Assembly: GCF_051020975.1 (NCBI RefSeq)
Contig: NC_135043.1
Coordinates: forward strand, 11,408,001 to 11,472,000
Length of the DNA: 64,000 nucleotides
Source of the DNA: Osmia lignaria lignaria
Taxonomy: Eukaryota > Arthropoda > Insecta > Hymenoptera > Megachilidae
Direction: 5' to 3'
Position 1 is the stretch's first letter, and each line of letters opens with the position of its first letter. Position numbers and translations under genes: made by a program. Positions 11,695 to 24,400 of the stretch are shown here, one piece after another. Below the pieces are notes generated by a model that saw only the letters and a list, made by a program, of their open reading frames with translations, was not told the origin of the DNA and made no database searches.

Positions 11695-14600
11695 ATGGCC
11701 GGGGAAAAGCGTACTCAAGATCAAGAAGAAACCTTGTTATCGGAGACGGTGATATTGGTTGATATCGAAGGCACCACGACGAGCATAAGCTTCGTGAAGG
11801 TAACAAAGACTATGGCCGTGAGGCAGAACGCGCCCTACGGGTTCTCGCATTTCACCAGTTTTCCAACCGATTCTCTGACAGTACCCGATGATTCTGACTT
11901 TCAACCTAAAAACTTTGTTTCGCAGAAATTTTTAATTGTTATTATAGGTTTTCTAGACGAACAAAAATTCGTGGATAATACTTTCGCGCGTATTGTGTGT
12001 GGCTCTATTCCAGCAGTAGTATGCCGGCTGAAATCCAGTTTTAGGTTCCCTGTTCGTGAGACAGCAAATTTCATGGAAGCCAGTAGATGTTGTTTGATCG
12101 AATATAAATATTTTCCTTCAATCGTCTCGAACTTTGTATTTCTTAATATTACGACGTAGTATCAGATCGTTTCTCTATTTTTGCTGAATCTCTTAATTGT
12201 ATTTTTTAAAGATGTACTTAACGAAAACAAAAACTGATTCACGTGTTTAAAAATTCATGTTATTTATCGAGGTGCGAAATATTGCTAGTTTAATTTAATG
12301 TTTAGTAAATGTTATTGCGCGTATGATTTTTCAAAATAACGGAAAGAGTAACGGCGCATCGTGCTGTTAATTCGATCGGTGAATATCTTACTACATTCAC
12401 GTTTTACATTCCTTTCAGGATAAACTTTTCCCTTATGTACGAGAGAATTTAAAGAAATATATTGAAACTAAGTGGGAGGATGAAGAATTTAAACAAGACT
12501 TTGAAAAATTAAAGGAGCAGGTAAACATTACAAATATTGTTTAAACGATTGATACGTTTATATATAAAAAATTGATGTTGTATAAAATTATTCCTTTTTT
12601 TTTTTTACCATTTATTATTATTGAAGTACATATGTTGAGTGGCACAAAGATTGGAATACTTGAAAGAATTCAGTATTGATTGTTTATAGAAAATTTATAT
12701 GTATATACCCTCATTATACGTGTAGTGATTCTTTGAATATTTTGTTTATTAAAACTGTAGTTTAATACAACAAGTGTAATAATAAATAATGTAATAAACT
12801 TTTAATAATGAAATCTAAAAAATAGCCAATAACATGATAGATCAGAGGCAGATGGTTAACTGTAAGCATTGACCTGGGAACATTCTTTGTTCCAAAAGTT
12901 TGCTACCTAGGCTGCAGTTGTGTGAAACTTAAGATTCAAATCAAATAAATCTTGAACAGTATATTTATCTTAGATTATAAATAATAAATTTTAGAAATAA
13001 TTTAATGTTAATTTATTGATACTCCTTATAATAATATTTCAATTATTTATTTATTTATTTATTTATAAATTATATAAATTGTAAATCTATTTTAGACATC
13101 TTGCGTATGTTCAAACAATTTACTGTGAATGATTATATTAAAATAGTTAAAAAAATTAAATAATTTAAAAAGAGTTATGTTTTAAGCAATTAGAAACTAG
13201 AAGCGTTATTTTATTTAAAAAAAATGTTATTTTTGTATATTATTTAAATAGTGATAAACTGAATTTTGTTAATACAAAAGTAGTGTAATTTTATTCGCGA
13301 GTAATTGTTATTTTTACTTTAGGCAAAGAAAGATGAAGAAGATAAAGTTGATGGTTTGGTTCCAATTGCTGGTGCTAATGCAGAAGAACAGAGAGAGTCT
13401 CTAATAAAAAATATTTCATGGCAAATGGATTGTGATCGAAAAACGGGTGCATTAAAACAATTACAAGGACATATGTGGCGTGAAGCTTATAAATCTGGAG
13501 CAATTAAAGCACAGTAAGTTTCTTACATGTGATAACCAGAACGTTAAATTCATATACATATAATTAATGTGTTTATAAAAATCAATTTGTAAATATGCTA
13601 TAGATATTTTTATACGTATTTTCTATTTTATTAATGAGTATGTTTATTAATATCGTGACGTAATTTTATTACGAAAGGAAAGAAAAAGAAGAAAAATGTT
13701 ACAATATAAAGCTATGTATTTAAAATATTTTATTATATGTATATCAGTTTAAGACGTAGCGAGGTGAATATGTTGTGTAAGGGCTCACTTCTATTTATTA
13801 TATAATTTGCAATTATACACATTTTTAATAATACAATAAACAGATCAGACTATAATAAATAATTTATTCATATAGTGTTTATGAAGATGTACCAAAAGCA
13901 TTAGAGTCTTGGACAAACGATGGTAGAAAAGTCTATGTTTATTCAAGTGGTAGTGTTGAAGCGCAAAAACTTCTATTTGGACATACAGTACATGGTGATT
14001 TACTTAAGGTACTCTAGTTATGCACAAGTAATATTTATGAATATATAAAAATTGTTTAATATTATAAATATGAAAGATACTCAATATTTCATTAATTTTC
14101 AGTACGAGTAATAGTGCATTATTGTTTTAGTATTTCAGTGGTTATTTTGATACTGAAGTAGGTGCAAAACAAGAATCAAGTAGTTATCAGAATATATTAA
14201 ATAAAATTGGAGCAAAACCGTCAAGTGTAATATTTTTAACTGATGTTGTCAAAGGTAAGTGACTAGTTTATAATGTAATATCAGATTTAAACGTTAACAT
14301 TTGTACAATCAGTTTATTTATTCTAGAAGCTGCAGCTGCTAAAGAGGCAGGGTTAACCACAGTCATAGTACTACGCGAAGGCAATGCAGCCCTTACAGAC
14401 GAAGAAAGAGTAACTTTTACAACGATTAAATCATTTTTAGACTTAACATTTCAAACCTCTTTGAAACGACAAAAGTTAGAGACCACAGAAATAGAAGAAA
14501 ATAAGAATAAAAGTGCACCCGATGTTAGTGAACCAATGGACACTTCTGAGGATGTTGAAATGTCCGATGTCAGTGAAAAAAAAGTTGAAAAAGTGGAAAA

Positions 14601-16002
14601 GGAAGGAGCTGCTCAAAAAGAGACAAAGGAATCTGTGAAAGATCATTTACCAAAGGAAACAAAAATTTCAGACGGGAAAACCGAAGAACCTAAGGTTACT
14701 GATGCAAAGGACGTATCAAAATCTGAAAAGGTAATGGAAACTGTACCATTAGAAAAAGTAGAAGTTCAGCCGTCAGAGGTGAGTACCAAATTAGACGCAT
14801 CTGAAAACGTAAAATCTGTAATAAGCGATAAAACTGAATCCACGTTAACATCAGCGAAGAACGATACAGATAAGCCCGTAGTTTCTGATAACGTAGACAA
14901 ATCTATGGACGTAACAGAAAAGGTTGTAGATTCTAAGCCAGCAGCAACTGTTACTACTAAAGACCCCGTGGATGCTGGAAAATGTGAGCCTAAATCAAAG
15001 TCTGAAGATGTTACTATTACCGAGAAAAAGACTGAAGAAACACCAACTGTCACTAAAGAAACAAAGTCTGAAGATATTAAGGTATCTGATGTAAAAACTC
15101 CTAAAGACACGTCACAAGAGAAAAGCACTAGTAAGAGTATAGATGAAAAATCAGAAGAATGTAGTAAGAAACCAGAGGAGAGTGCTAAGAAATCAGAAGA
15201 ATGTACTAAAAAATCAGAAGAATGTGTTAAGAAACCAGAGGAATGTACTAAGAAACCAGAAAACGAAACGAAGGAGGAATCCACTGATAAGGTTGTAACT
15301 AATCCCAGTAAAACAGACACGAAAAAGTCAGAAAGCGAGGAATCTTCGACAAAAGCAGCAACAACACAAGAATCTACGAAAGTTGAAGAGAAGCCATCGG
15401 AAAACGGCGATGTTTCGTTAACGAAAGCAGAGAAAGAGAAATCTACGCCAACGGTCAAAGAATCAGAAGCAACTAATAGTAAAGCAGATGTAAATGTTGA
15501 AGCGAAAAGTGCGGTTAAGGAAACAAAATCTGAAACAGAAACAGAATCCACGACTGAGAAAACTTCTAAAGTAAAAGAAACGGAAGAAAAAACAGCGACG
15601 TCTGTAACAGACGTAGAAAAAAAGGAAGCCAGCGACGAAACGAAACAGGAATCAACAGAGAAACCAACGAAAGAAGAAACTGTAGAGGAAACAACAAAAG
15701 AAACAACAAGTACAGTGGATTCCGAGAAGAAAAAATTAAACGGTACAACACAGAACGGAGATACAGATATAACAGTGTCGGATGATAAATTACACAGAAA
15801 CGGACTGAATGAGGGGTCATCGAAAGAAAATGTTAAATCGTCAACGAGCGAAAGCACCTCTGCGCAAAACGGTGAACCAGAGAGTTCCTCAGAGGCTAGT
15901 GCAGACTCTATAAAAGTCAAAAAAGTCGTTGATTCAGCAATAGCCGACGGTGCCGGCGAACCTGACGTTGTTCCCCCAGTAGTTGTAGCTGCGACGTCTT
16001 AA
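11695..16002 (+). CDS. ENOPH1: Enolase-phosphatase E1 with a very long disordered C-terminal tail
   Basis: Seen: six exons, 11695-11799, 12419-12520, 13323-13513, 13876-14008, 14131-14254 and 14327-16002, with GT..AG borders and matching phases, give 776 residues. The enzyme is residues 17 to about 262. HAD motif I is VDIEGTT (D23, E25), motif II is VYVYSSGS, and the acidic motif IV is FLTDV (D215). HVYEDVP and LREGNAALTD are family signatures. Known: E1 performs enolisation and dephosphorylation of 2,3-diketo-5-methylthiopentyl-1-phosphate in the methionine salvage pathway, in cytosol and nucleus; vertebrate and fly enzymes are about 255-260 residues. Odd: the last exon continues for over 500 residues rich in Lys, Glu, Ser and Thr, starting with a basic KRQK patch that could act as a nuclear signal. 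A short array of about seven-residue repeats of the KKSEEC type lies near residues 494-535. Long tails are known in some insect E1 proteins. A 156-residue read-through into intron 1 is probably not real. Confidence 0.95.
13042..13066. repeat. ATTT tetranucleotide tract in ENOPH1 intron 2
   Basis: About six copies of ATTT, in the intron before the third coding exon. Confidence 0.9.
15148..15270 (+). repeat. In-frame degenerate 21-base repeats in the ENOPH1 tail
   Basis: Five to six tandem units encode variants of KKSEEC/KKPEEC. They are part of the coding sequence and are probably length-variable between individuals or species. Confidence 0.8.
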
Positions 16003-16112
16003 TCTTGTTCTGATACATTTTAAGAATGTCCTTCATACATAACCCCAACCCACAATTACTTATCCACAGATATAAACTGAAAAAGTTGGCTCCTTACACC
16101 TTACATTAAAAG

Positions 16113-16143
<31 letters not shown>
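16113..16143. repeat. Poly-A tract, 31 bases
   Basis: Uninterrupted run of A about 110 bases past the ENOPH1 stop codon. Confidence 0.95.
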
Positions 16144-16145
<2 letters not shown>

Positions 16146-16578
16146 AAAAAAAATCGTACGACGTTAAAGATGTAACACACGTTAATTTAAGATGCAGTTC
16201 ATATAAGATTTCTATTTCTTCGATAAATGTGAAGGGAAAACGATATGTACAGCGTATCTCAGATTCGATTATCTTTCACGGTCATATAGCATGATAATAT
16301 AATACGCTTGTTGATTGTGCTCAGTATAGAAACTCTTCAGAAGCTTGAAGCTTCTGCTTTCCTATTTTACATCGCTTAACTACGGTACATTTTCATCTGC
16401 TTTATTATTTAGTTGACTCGTATAAACATATTTTTATAATTGATAATACAACATTTGTAATAACTAATTGACTAGAGATAATCGAAAATGTCGTTCGCTG
16501 TGGTCAGATTTTACAAGTATTTCACTTTTCTTCCTCTATTGCATTTTACAATGCGTACTTGAGATCTTTTTTCCCCCC

Positions 16579-16623
16579 TTTTTTTATTTTTTTTTTTGTT
16601 TTTTTTTTTTTTTTTTTTTTTTT
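16579..16623. repeat. Poly-T block
   Basis: T-rich block interrupted by one A and one G, ending in 25 uninterrupted T. It is complementary to the A tract 440 bases upstream. Confidence 0.95.
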
Positions 16624-19025
16624 AATGCCTAAACGGAATGTTACGGTATGAAAACTCATAGGATAGGAAATTCATCAGAGTATGCTTAAATACCGAATGT
16701 ACTTTGTGCCAAATGAATGAATTCATCTGTTTTTTTGAAGATTTTTCTATCGTATATAAACGTTTAACACGGTTTGATCTATTTTTAGTTTCTTGTAAGA
16801 ATCAGGAAACTTTCGATCTATTTGTATGATTTTTAAGACTGAATTCGTAATGCCTCGAACAGTCGCTGGCTTTAGACTATACGATTATTAACTTTTGCAT
16901 ACTCTCTTGTGTACTTAAATAATTTTATAAATTGATTAACACACAGTGATCTTCGAATCGTAGGTCATCCGAATCCTTTATTATTAAGTAAGCTGTGTCT
17001 TACAGTTTATTTAAACATATTAAGAAATGTATTTCTATTGTAATGACCAACATCATTATTCTATTTTTTCTTTTTTGTACTTTTTTTACTTTATTTATGT
17101 ACATCTAGTTTAGAACATTTCAAACGACGTTGACTCACGCTCATGAAGTATTTTCATTTTTATTATATTTTGTATCATAAGAACACATTGAAAGTTTGAT
17201 GCGTTGGATTCGTCCTTTCAAAAAAATCATGACATTCGCAGAAACTGTAACGATATTTTACGCATATATTTACTTTGTTAGTTGTAGAAAATTTCATTGC
17301 GCGACACTTAATACTATTTAGCGAGTAACAATTTAATTTCCAACAAAAAAAAATAGATCTATATGAAAATTTTTATTTTATTTTTTTCTATTCATTCCTA
17401 TGAACTGACATGAAAGCTGTTTCGATAATGACGAATTGATTTATTATGTTTTTTTGAATTCGTAAATTTACCGAATTTGACACGAACTCGGTTATTTATT
17501 TATTATCCATTCCTGTAAAGTCAACTGTGATTTAACGATATACTGATAGACGTAGGGAAGTTAAAATGATTCATTAATTCTTCACTTACAGTAATTCCTT
17601 TGGCAGGTTATCATATTAATGCTATTATTATTTGAACTGAAATTAATATGCATCCTGTCTGATTCAAGTCACTGTGAAGACTGTAGATAATATAGATTAG
17701 TAGGCGATCAAAGTTTCTTCTTTCTTTCTTTTTTTTTTTTTAATTTTTAATTTTTTTTTCGTATTTTTTGCTTTATTCCTTTCAAATTTTCGATCGTTTT
17801 TTGCCGGCGACTATTGCTAGGGAAAACTCAACGATCCACAAGAGCGAATAAACAAAGTGCGACGTCAGTGTGTTCCACACTTGTTAATCTATAAGTCCAT
17901 GTATAGTCAGTAAACGATTATATTCCGAGATCCCAAGAAATGCATACTATTTTCCACGACACTTTACAGACCTCGCATTTATTTATAAGGTGTCTCTTTC
18001 GACGACGAAACCTACTGTCTTTTTTTTTTTTTTTTTTTTTGTTTTTACATTTTTTATACTCAGTTATGTTTTTGGCGTTGCACGATCCGTCACGAACGAT
18101 GAATGGGAGGAAGAAAAAAGAGAACATAAAACGAAAATCGTAAGACTCGTTCACGATATAAAATGAAAATTGAATCCGAGGGATATCGTGTCTAATGAAA
18201 CCCACTAACTGGATACTAGATCGATTTCGTTCGATGCTTATCCTTAAGTTAGGTGTATTCAGGATATTTCTGATTGATATTATAAAAAACGGTTGCAAAT
18301 TCATCGATGCGCATCGGTAAATACAAGTATGCCCTAATCGTATCTCTTTTTTCTCTTTTTTTTTTTTGTTTCTTTCTTTTTTCTTCAATTTTCAGGGCAA
18401 CCTCTGTTAGCGATGATACGCGAAACGAAACGCACGATTTGTTAACTAGCCGGAAGCGCGTTAACGATAATGTAAACTGCCGACTTTTTGCCATAACGAA
18501 TTTTTGTAATCATTCTATTGATGGTAATACAGTAGAATCTCGTTATATTGCCACGCGAGCGATTTGAATTTCACACAGATTTTCAAGCGAAAATGATACA
18601 GTTTTATCTCCTTTTTTTCCCTCCAACTAAAAGTTTGGAAGCTTGGAAAATTGCCCGCCACTTCCGTGGCGATATAGCAACAGTCTACTGTATTTCGTAT
18701 TTTCATATTTTGCCTATCGATATATTGCACACGAAAAGAAGAAAAAATGCGAACAGAATGCCATCAGTACAATAAAAACGAAAGCGTATGAACGCTTAGT
18801 GACGGTGTGCACGAGATTCTCTCCGACTGACTTTCACGGCATCATCTGAAATCATCATCCCATATCATCCATTCTTATTCTTGCGTCGATAGTCGGAGGA
18901 GTTGAAACGCACATCGCCAGTTCGCGTTACTCTTCCTTTATTTTTTTTTTTCTTAATTTTGCAAGTGCTCAATCCTTAACGAATCTACAAGTTTTTTCTC
19001 GAACGTACACGGTCGTGTTTAACGT

Positions 19026-19146
19026 TTAAATGGTTGGTTTGGAACGAGAAGGCAGGAGTTACTGAAATTTTATAAAATTTCTACACTTCTACACTATAGT
19101 TTTCATTGAAATTCGAAATCAGGTAAACTCGCTTCCAACCATTTAA
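19026..19146. repeat. Inverted repeat, 12-bp arms (TTAAATGGTTGG)
   Basis: Arms at 19026-19037 and 19135-19146 are exact reverse complements, and imperfect pairing extends outward through TTAAC-like ends. Possibly a degraded foldback element. Confidence 0.6.
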
Positions 19147-19203
19147 GTGTTAATTACTAATAAGATAACGTGATTAATATTCTAAGTTTAGGAAGCGTTA
19201 ATC

Positions 19204-19581
19204 CTTTGCGGTTTGATTTTCGATGATCGCGTAATTTAGGACACTCTTAACACTTTGATGGGCCATATTTGTGATTTCATAAATGTTTTCATTGTATCAT
19301 TATTTATTTATTATGTATGAATTATATTTCGAAAGGTGGTAATTTCACGGCTTACTGCTGGTGTTAAGTTAAATAGAAAAAAAGAAAATGTACAGTTGTA
19401 AAAGTTATAGTTTTCTATAAAATGTTTGGTCGTCAAAGTGTTAATGTAGATGATAATTTATTATAATTATTTATAAACGGTATTAAACTTGAATTTATTT
19501 TATAAAATAACATTGGACGATTTAAAATCGAAAATTTCATTTTGCGAAGGAGATTCAGTATTTCTATATCAAACCGCAAAG
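19204..19581. repeat. Nested inverted repeats (outer 14 bp, inner 12 bp)
   Basis: Outer arms CTTTGCGGTTTGAT (19204-19217) and its exact complement (19568-19581) enclose inner arms TTAACACTTTGA (19247-19258) and its exact complement (19433-19444). The pairs share TTAAY..CTTTG ends, suggesting one foldback element inserted in another or a palindromic repeat family. Confidence 0.6.
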
Positions 19582-19837
19582 TGTTTGTAAGTTTAACGTC
19601 TGAGTATTTGGATTGCGACGCGCCACCCTGATGATTTGAAAGAATCTTTGATATCTCGATGCGGAGCGACCATTTTCTAACAATAAGATACATGTCAACA
19701 TAATTTAGCACCTTGACTGCCACTAATTAATCGGGCAATTAATTTTACAATTTAAGCTTCTAGTTAGTTAGTTACCGTTAGTACAATACTAACATTATTT
19801 AAAGTTTGTTTATTCGTTTCCTATTAACTGCAATGGA

Positions 19838-19920
19838 TGAGTCAATTGTGACCCAGACCCAGTGTATCAACTAAAATTAGGCATTTATGAGAAAAATAAT
19901 AATTAACGAAAGGAAATTTA
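19838..19920 (+). repeat. Dispersed repeat, copy 1
   Basis: Contains GTCAATTGTGACCCA and, about 25 bases on, ACTAAAATTAGG. Both blocks recur in the same order and orientation at 59060-59160. No coding capacity. Family unknown. Confidence 0.55.
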
Positions 19921-20600
19921 ACCCTTCTTGAGATTATGAGGGCCAGCAGTCAATGTGTTAATCATTAAAGAACCATTTTACATACATTTGTATAGCCATT
20001 GTACACTGCCTTGTTCATGAGTGTTTGACAACACGCAGAAGAATCTTTACCATTTATTACAAGAAATGAGAAAGGGTGCGTCGTCTATATTATATATAAT
20101 ACAATAATATATCGTTTTTTCACTCGTGACACATTTTATCATTTGAACTCGTACTTACGTGTGATCGCAAGTTTCACAAACGAACAGAAACGTATCATTC
20201 CTTAAATGAACATTTTTCGTTGCTTGTGAATCGTGTAGTCGTTTAAATTGTATGCGAGAGACTCGTCGTCCTTTCAAGATATTAAACTACCTAATAAGAC
20301 ATCTTTAAGTACCGAAGATAGAAATATTAACGAACAATAGTTTCGTATCGATTAGCGATTATTATTTCTAATTCATTGGCTATTTTATGTAAACACATCA
20401 ATATAAGTGTAGGAGAGAATGTACGGACTTTAATTGATATTTTTTAATGATCATCCTCTGACGGAGATTTTCCTTTTATATGGCCACTCTGTGTGTCCAT
20501 TATTTTTTCTTTCTCAATCAACAATTTTTATATACTTTTATTTCACTTAGTTTATTTCACTATTATCACTTCTCAGAGCGTTCTCTCTAAATGATTAACA

Positions 20601-20658
20601 TGTGTGCGTGTGCGTGTGCGTGTGCGTGTGCGTGTGCGTGTGTCTGTGTCTGTGCGTG
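20601..20658. repeat. TGTGCG hexanucleotide microsatellite
   Basis: About seven perfect copies of TGTGCG followed by variant TGTCTG units. Alternating purine-pyrimidine sequence of this type can adopt Z-DNA. Confidence 0.95.
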
Positions 20659-22661
20659 TATACGTGTTGTTACACGGCGAAGGAAGAAAAGAAACGTGTT
20701 TCATTTCGATTCGTAATCAAATTCGACATTAATTAATTACTGGACTCCGAAAGTGTACAGAACGAATCCGTTGATTCTGTTCCCTCTGAACTCTTCACTG
20801 CATTCGTAGAGCAAAATAAATGAATTTTGCAACTAGAAATCCGTGCATTCATCTTTTCATTTTTTATATTATCGTTCCTACGTAAGGTATTCTGGTACAT
20901 ATTATAACACCGAACTTTTCATACTGTAAATTTTGTTTAGGTGTATATATTCTTATGGTGTCATTTGCATTAACGATCGAAGTAAGGAGGGATAAAATAA
21001 AAAACACGATTAGCGTCCGTAACTTACTTAGATTTAAAGGAACGATATTAAATCGATTTAAAAAAGAAAAGTGTATCGATGTGTATGTGATTTTTGAAAA
21101 ACGAATAATCCGGTCTCCAGTATTGTTTCCATTCAATTATTGGTTCGTGTATGTCCGCTCAGCTAGTCGATAAATTTAGGTGCAGCCAAGCATTTTCAAA
21201 CCGATCGATCCTTACAATGAGTGCTAGTCATTCTGATACTGTGCGCACCGAATCATCAATTTTTCAAGCAACCGATATTCATTTTGGTCGAGATGTTGTA
21301 TAATAATCATCGTCTCTCCGATGACAATTTTCGTTGAAGCAATAATATTAAGCCTGGATACGATGCTTTTTCTTTTTCTCGGCGTAATATGGTTAAGAAC
21401 AAGATGTATCGAATATTTGGTACTTGAAATACATATTGTTCAAACGTACGTAACATTGCTTTTTTAATAACACATCTTTTTTCAAATATTTTTAAATGGT
21501 TTTATGTATTATAATTTCATGTTCAGATTCAATTGTATTGATTCAATCCTTCTGCTATGGATATCTGTAGGGGGTAACGCGTTCGTTCAATTTATGAAGG
21601 GTGTTCCACCTAACTCATGTCAGTCAACCTTAATTAATTTTATTATTTGTAAAGAAAGGAAAAAAAATGCTTTGGAACGAAGTAATTGTACTTTAGGGAA
21701 GTAATGTTTATTATGGGGGTGAAAATCATCTCAAGATATCTTCCAAAATTTTACAGTGACTTTTGTCTTTTCAAATGGAATTATATATATTTTTTTATAA
21801 TAATTAATTCTTTGTAAGATTCTGTCTGAAAAAGCATTAGGACCCAATATAAAAAAAAAAAAAAAAAAAAAATTAACTCGCGAGATATTTCAAATTTTTG
21901 TATTAATTACATTCACTTATCTTGTTTCAATCAAATATGTAAGTATATACCTTATTTTGTCAGGAGTTGGTAGTAAAGGATGCTGCTTTATTTGCTGAAG
22001 GTGGAACCCTACTGTTGATAATTGCTTTACAGGATATACGTAGGTTGAAAAGAAAGTTCATGTCCTTTACAACATACGAGAAAACGATTTATAATTAGTA
22101 TTATTATATGTAAACTATGTCAATATCTTCCTCATATGTGTCACTCAAAATAATAGTGATGTAATCCACATTATTGATTTTTCTAGGAAAGCAAGCTTTT
22201 GTGAAATGTTCTTGAATCAATTAAATACGAGTAATGTTACTAATATTTATCTTAAATCAACAATGATGTGATCTATTTAATAAATTTTTCCAATAAAAAT
22301 AATAAAAGTGAATGCTAACAGAGATGCACCACTATTATTCTGAACTACAGATATGTAAACTGCTCATACATGGAGTAACTGAACGTTTGAATTTATTTAC
22401 TGATTTATTAATAATTATATTATTGACAAATAATGATTGCTCAAGTTTAACTAGAAGCTAAGATATGATAGAAGTGACGTCATCATCCATCAATCTTTCA
22501 TCGATACCATCAATATAAATATAAATATATATTTAAATATAGAATTATTAAAACATTTACATCATCAGAACACACTAGGTTATTGCGATAGTAAGAATTT
22601 CTCTAACAAGTAAAAACCATCCTATTGTTTACAAAAAATTAATAATCTTTTTTCTTTACAG

Positions 22662-22750
22662 AGGAGAAGAACCAGTCGGCGTACGTCCAACAAAAGGAGA
22701 CGATGAGGCACAGCACTACAAGAGAAGTAATGAAGCATAGCCACGTGTAG
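22662..22750 (+). other. Possible spliced noncoding or terminal exon
   Basis: An 89-base segment of higher GC than its surroundings is bounded by a good acceptor (pyrimidine tract then TTTACAG) and a good donor (GTGTAG|GTAAAT). All three plus-strand frames contain a stop, so it cannot be an internal coding exon. It could be an exon of a noncoding RNA, or a last coding exon with a 26- or 28-residue end. I recognise neither peptide. Confidence 0.25.
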
Positions 22751-24400
22751 GTAAATATGTATAATACATATATGTACAGATTGAAGTACCTTGATATTTG
22801 AAATAAAGTGACAAATTAATTAAACATAGAATTCCTTGGAAATCCAGAAATACAAAAAATAATACCGATTTCCGTACTTGAGCAATTAAAGAATAAAGAA
22901 TAAAGAATAGCATCTTAGCTTCCTTCTAGTACAGGTTCATTGAGCCTCCTGTTAGTAATTAATTAATTATTAGCAATTTTTAGAGTGATCGTTCTTGTAA
23001 GTTCGACCCGTTGATCCTATAATTATTTATGATTAATTAATTAATTACTGGCCAGTTCTTACAAAAACTATATGCGAACGTTGCTGCGAATATGTAGATC
23101 AAGAATCAGTCATAAAAGTTCATAAATTGTGTGTCGAAAAGAAGTAAAATTCCTAATAAAAATTAAATTACGAACCTCGATATTTGAAATCGTGGAAATA
23201 CAGATTGCCACAACGGCGACCGATCTGACGTAGTCTGCTAAACATTAAGCTTCTCGGTTAGGTCAACGAGTGGCGCTGCTAACACTGTTTCAGTAGATTT
23301 CTAAAGTCGTACGCGCCGGTTTCGCAACATTTAATTTAAATAAATAACGTATTAGAAGTGTTCAATGTGTTAAACTTTTGTGTTTTTATTAATTAAAACT
23401 CGATCGCGTATCAAATGGTACATAAAGTAATTCGTATTTGCGTGTGTGAGATTTCATTCAATATTCTTAACCATTCCGCCTCCACGGCGTCATACACATG
23501 TAAGTAACTACATCTACCAAAATAATTATATGATAATAATCGTAACTCTTTCCTTACACGTTCATATAATATCAGAACAAGAAAGATTAGAATGTTTAAA
23601 TATCTACAATAAAACAGATTGCACATAATAATAACACGATATAGGTATATATAGCTTTTAATTAAGATACATATTGTATTTATATGTTGGTCAATATTCT
23701 TTTATATTGTCTGATAGTTCTTTAAATACAATGTAAGGTTAATTATGCTATAAATTTTCATTTACTTATGAAGTTTGTAGTAGTACAGTTAATACATTGG
23801 AATGAGATACTTTTATTTCATATTTTCTGTTTTATGTCAGGAATTAGAAGCGAAAGATCCGTATATGTGCGCATGCGCTACCTGGCGATTGATATTCGAA
23901 CTAAACTCATAACTGGAATTTAAATTCTCATTTGAAATAGAATTTTCTTTTCTTTTCATACTTGAAACTTTTTAAATAAGCATATAATAGCATATAAAAC
24001 AAAATATTAAATAAAACATGAGCTTATTAATTAGGATAGTGGTAAATGTACGGATATCAAATGCACGTAATTTATTTTTTTATCAGTTTAGTTTCATAAA
24101 ATAATGCTATCAAGACAATTCAATTGAAAAGAAAGTAATCAAGAAAATGACCACTTATGTGATATTCTTCCATGTATAGTTATAAAAAATCTTATTCAAT
24201 CATTTTGAATAGAAAAATGTTAAAACTGATAGGACGAAGAAGTTGTAATTATTTTGAAACCCCATGTGTCTTAGTTAGTAATGAAATTGGGGGATTTACT
24301 GAAAGTGAAATTGATCAGTTTGGCTTCTGAGCAGTTCATACGTTAGTAAGATAAGATATGATGTCAAGATCATTGAAATAGGTGAGGTGTACCCTGTTCT
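22751..24400. other. AT-rich noncoding DNA
   Basis: No coding signal. It has a 16-bp AT-only inverted repeat (AGTAATTAATTAATTA at 22955-22970 and its complement at 23034-23049), which also supplies several homeodomain-type TAATTA cores. A short CpG-richer patch at 23200-23340 contains GTGGCGCTGC and could be a promoter. Confidence 0.4.

Larger units (their letters stand above)
16003..18000 (+). other. Probable long 3' UTR of ENOPH1
   Basis: AT-rich, stop-rich sequence downstream of the ENOPH1 stop with no further coding signal. It has a 31-A tract (16113-16143) and a complementary T-rich block (16579-16623), both of which would be transcribed. A possible polyadenylation signal is AATAAA near 17848. 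The end of the transcript cannot be fixed from sequence. Bases to about 20820 (another AATAAA) could also be included. Confidence 0.4.
18000..22661. other. AT-rich noncoding DNA with inverted repeats
   Basis: No coding exon recognised. Open frames of 60-150 codons here are rich in Lys/Arg or Phe/Leu because of homopolymer tracts and overlap each other on both strands. The block holds a cluster of inverted repeats at 19.0-19.6 kb, a copy of a dispersed repeat at 19838-19920, and a TGTGCG microsatellite at 20601-20658. Confidence 0.5.

Noticed and set aside
11689..12159. A 156-codon frame running from ENOPH1 exon 1 into intron 1
   Set aside because: A strong donor at 11800 and a correctly phased second exon continuing the enzyme show that the read-through part is intron. 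The real start is ATG 11695.
14766..15920. A 384-codon open frame antisense to the ENOPH1 tail
   Set aside because: The opposite strand of a Lys/Glu/Ser/Thr-rich repetitive sequence naturally lacks stops and reads as Ser/Phe/Val-rich. It has no domain and the sense strand clearly carries the gene.
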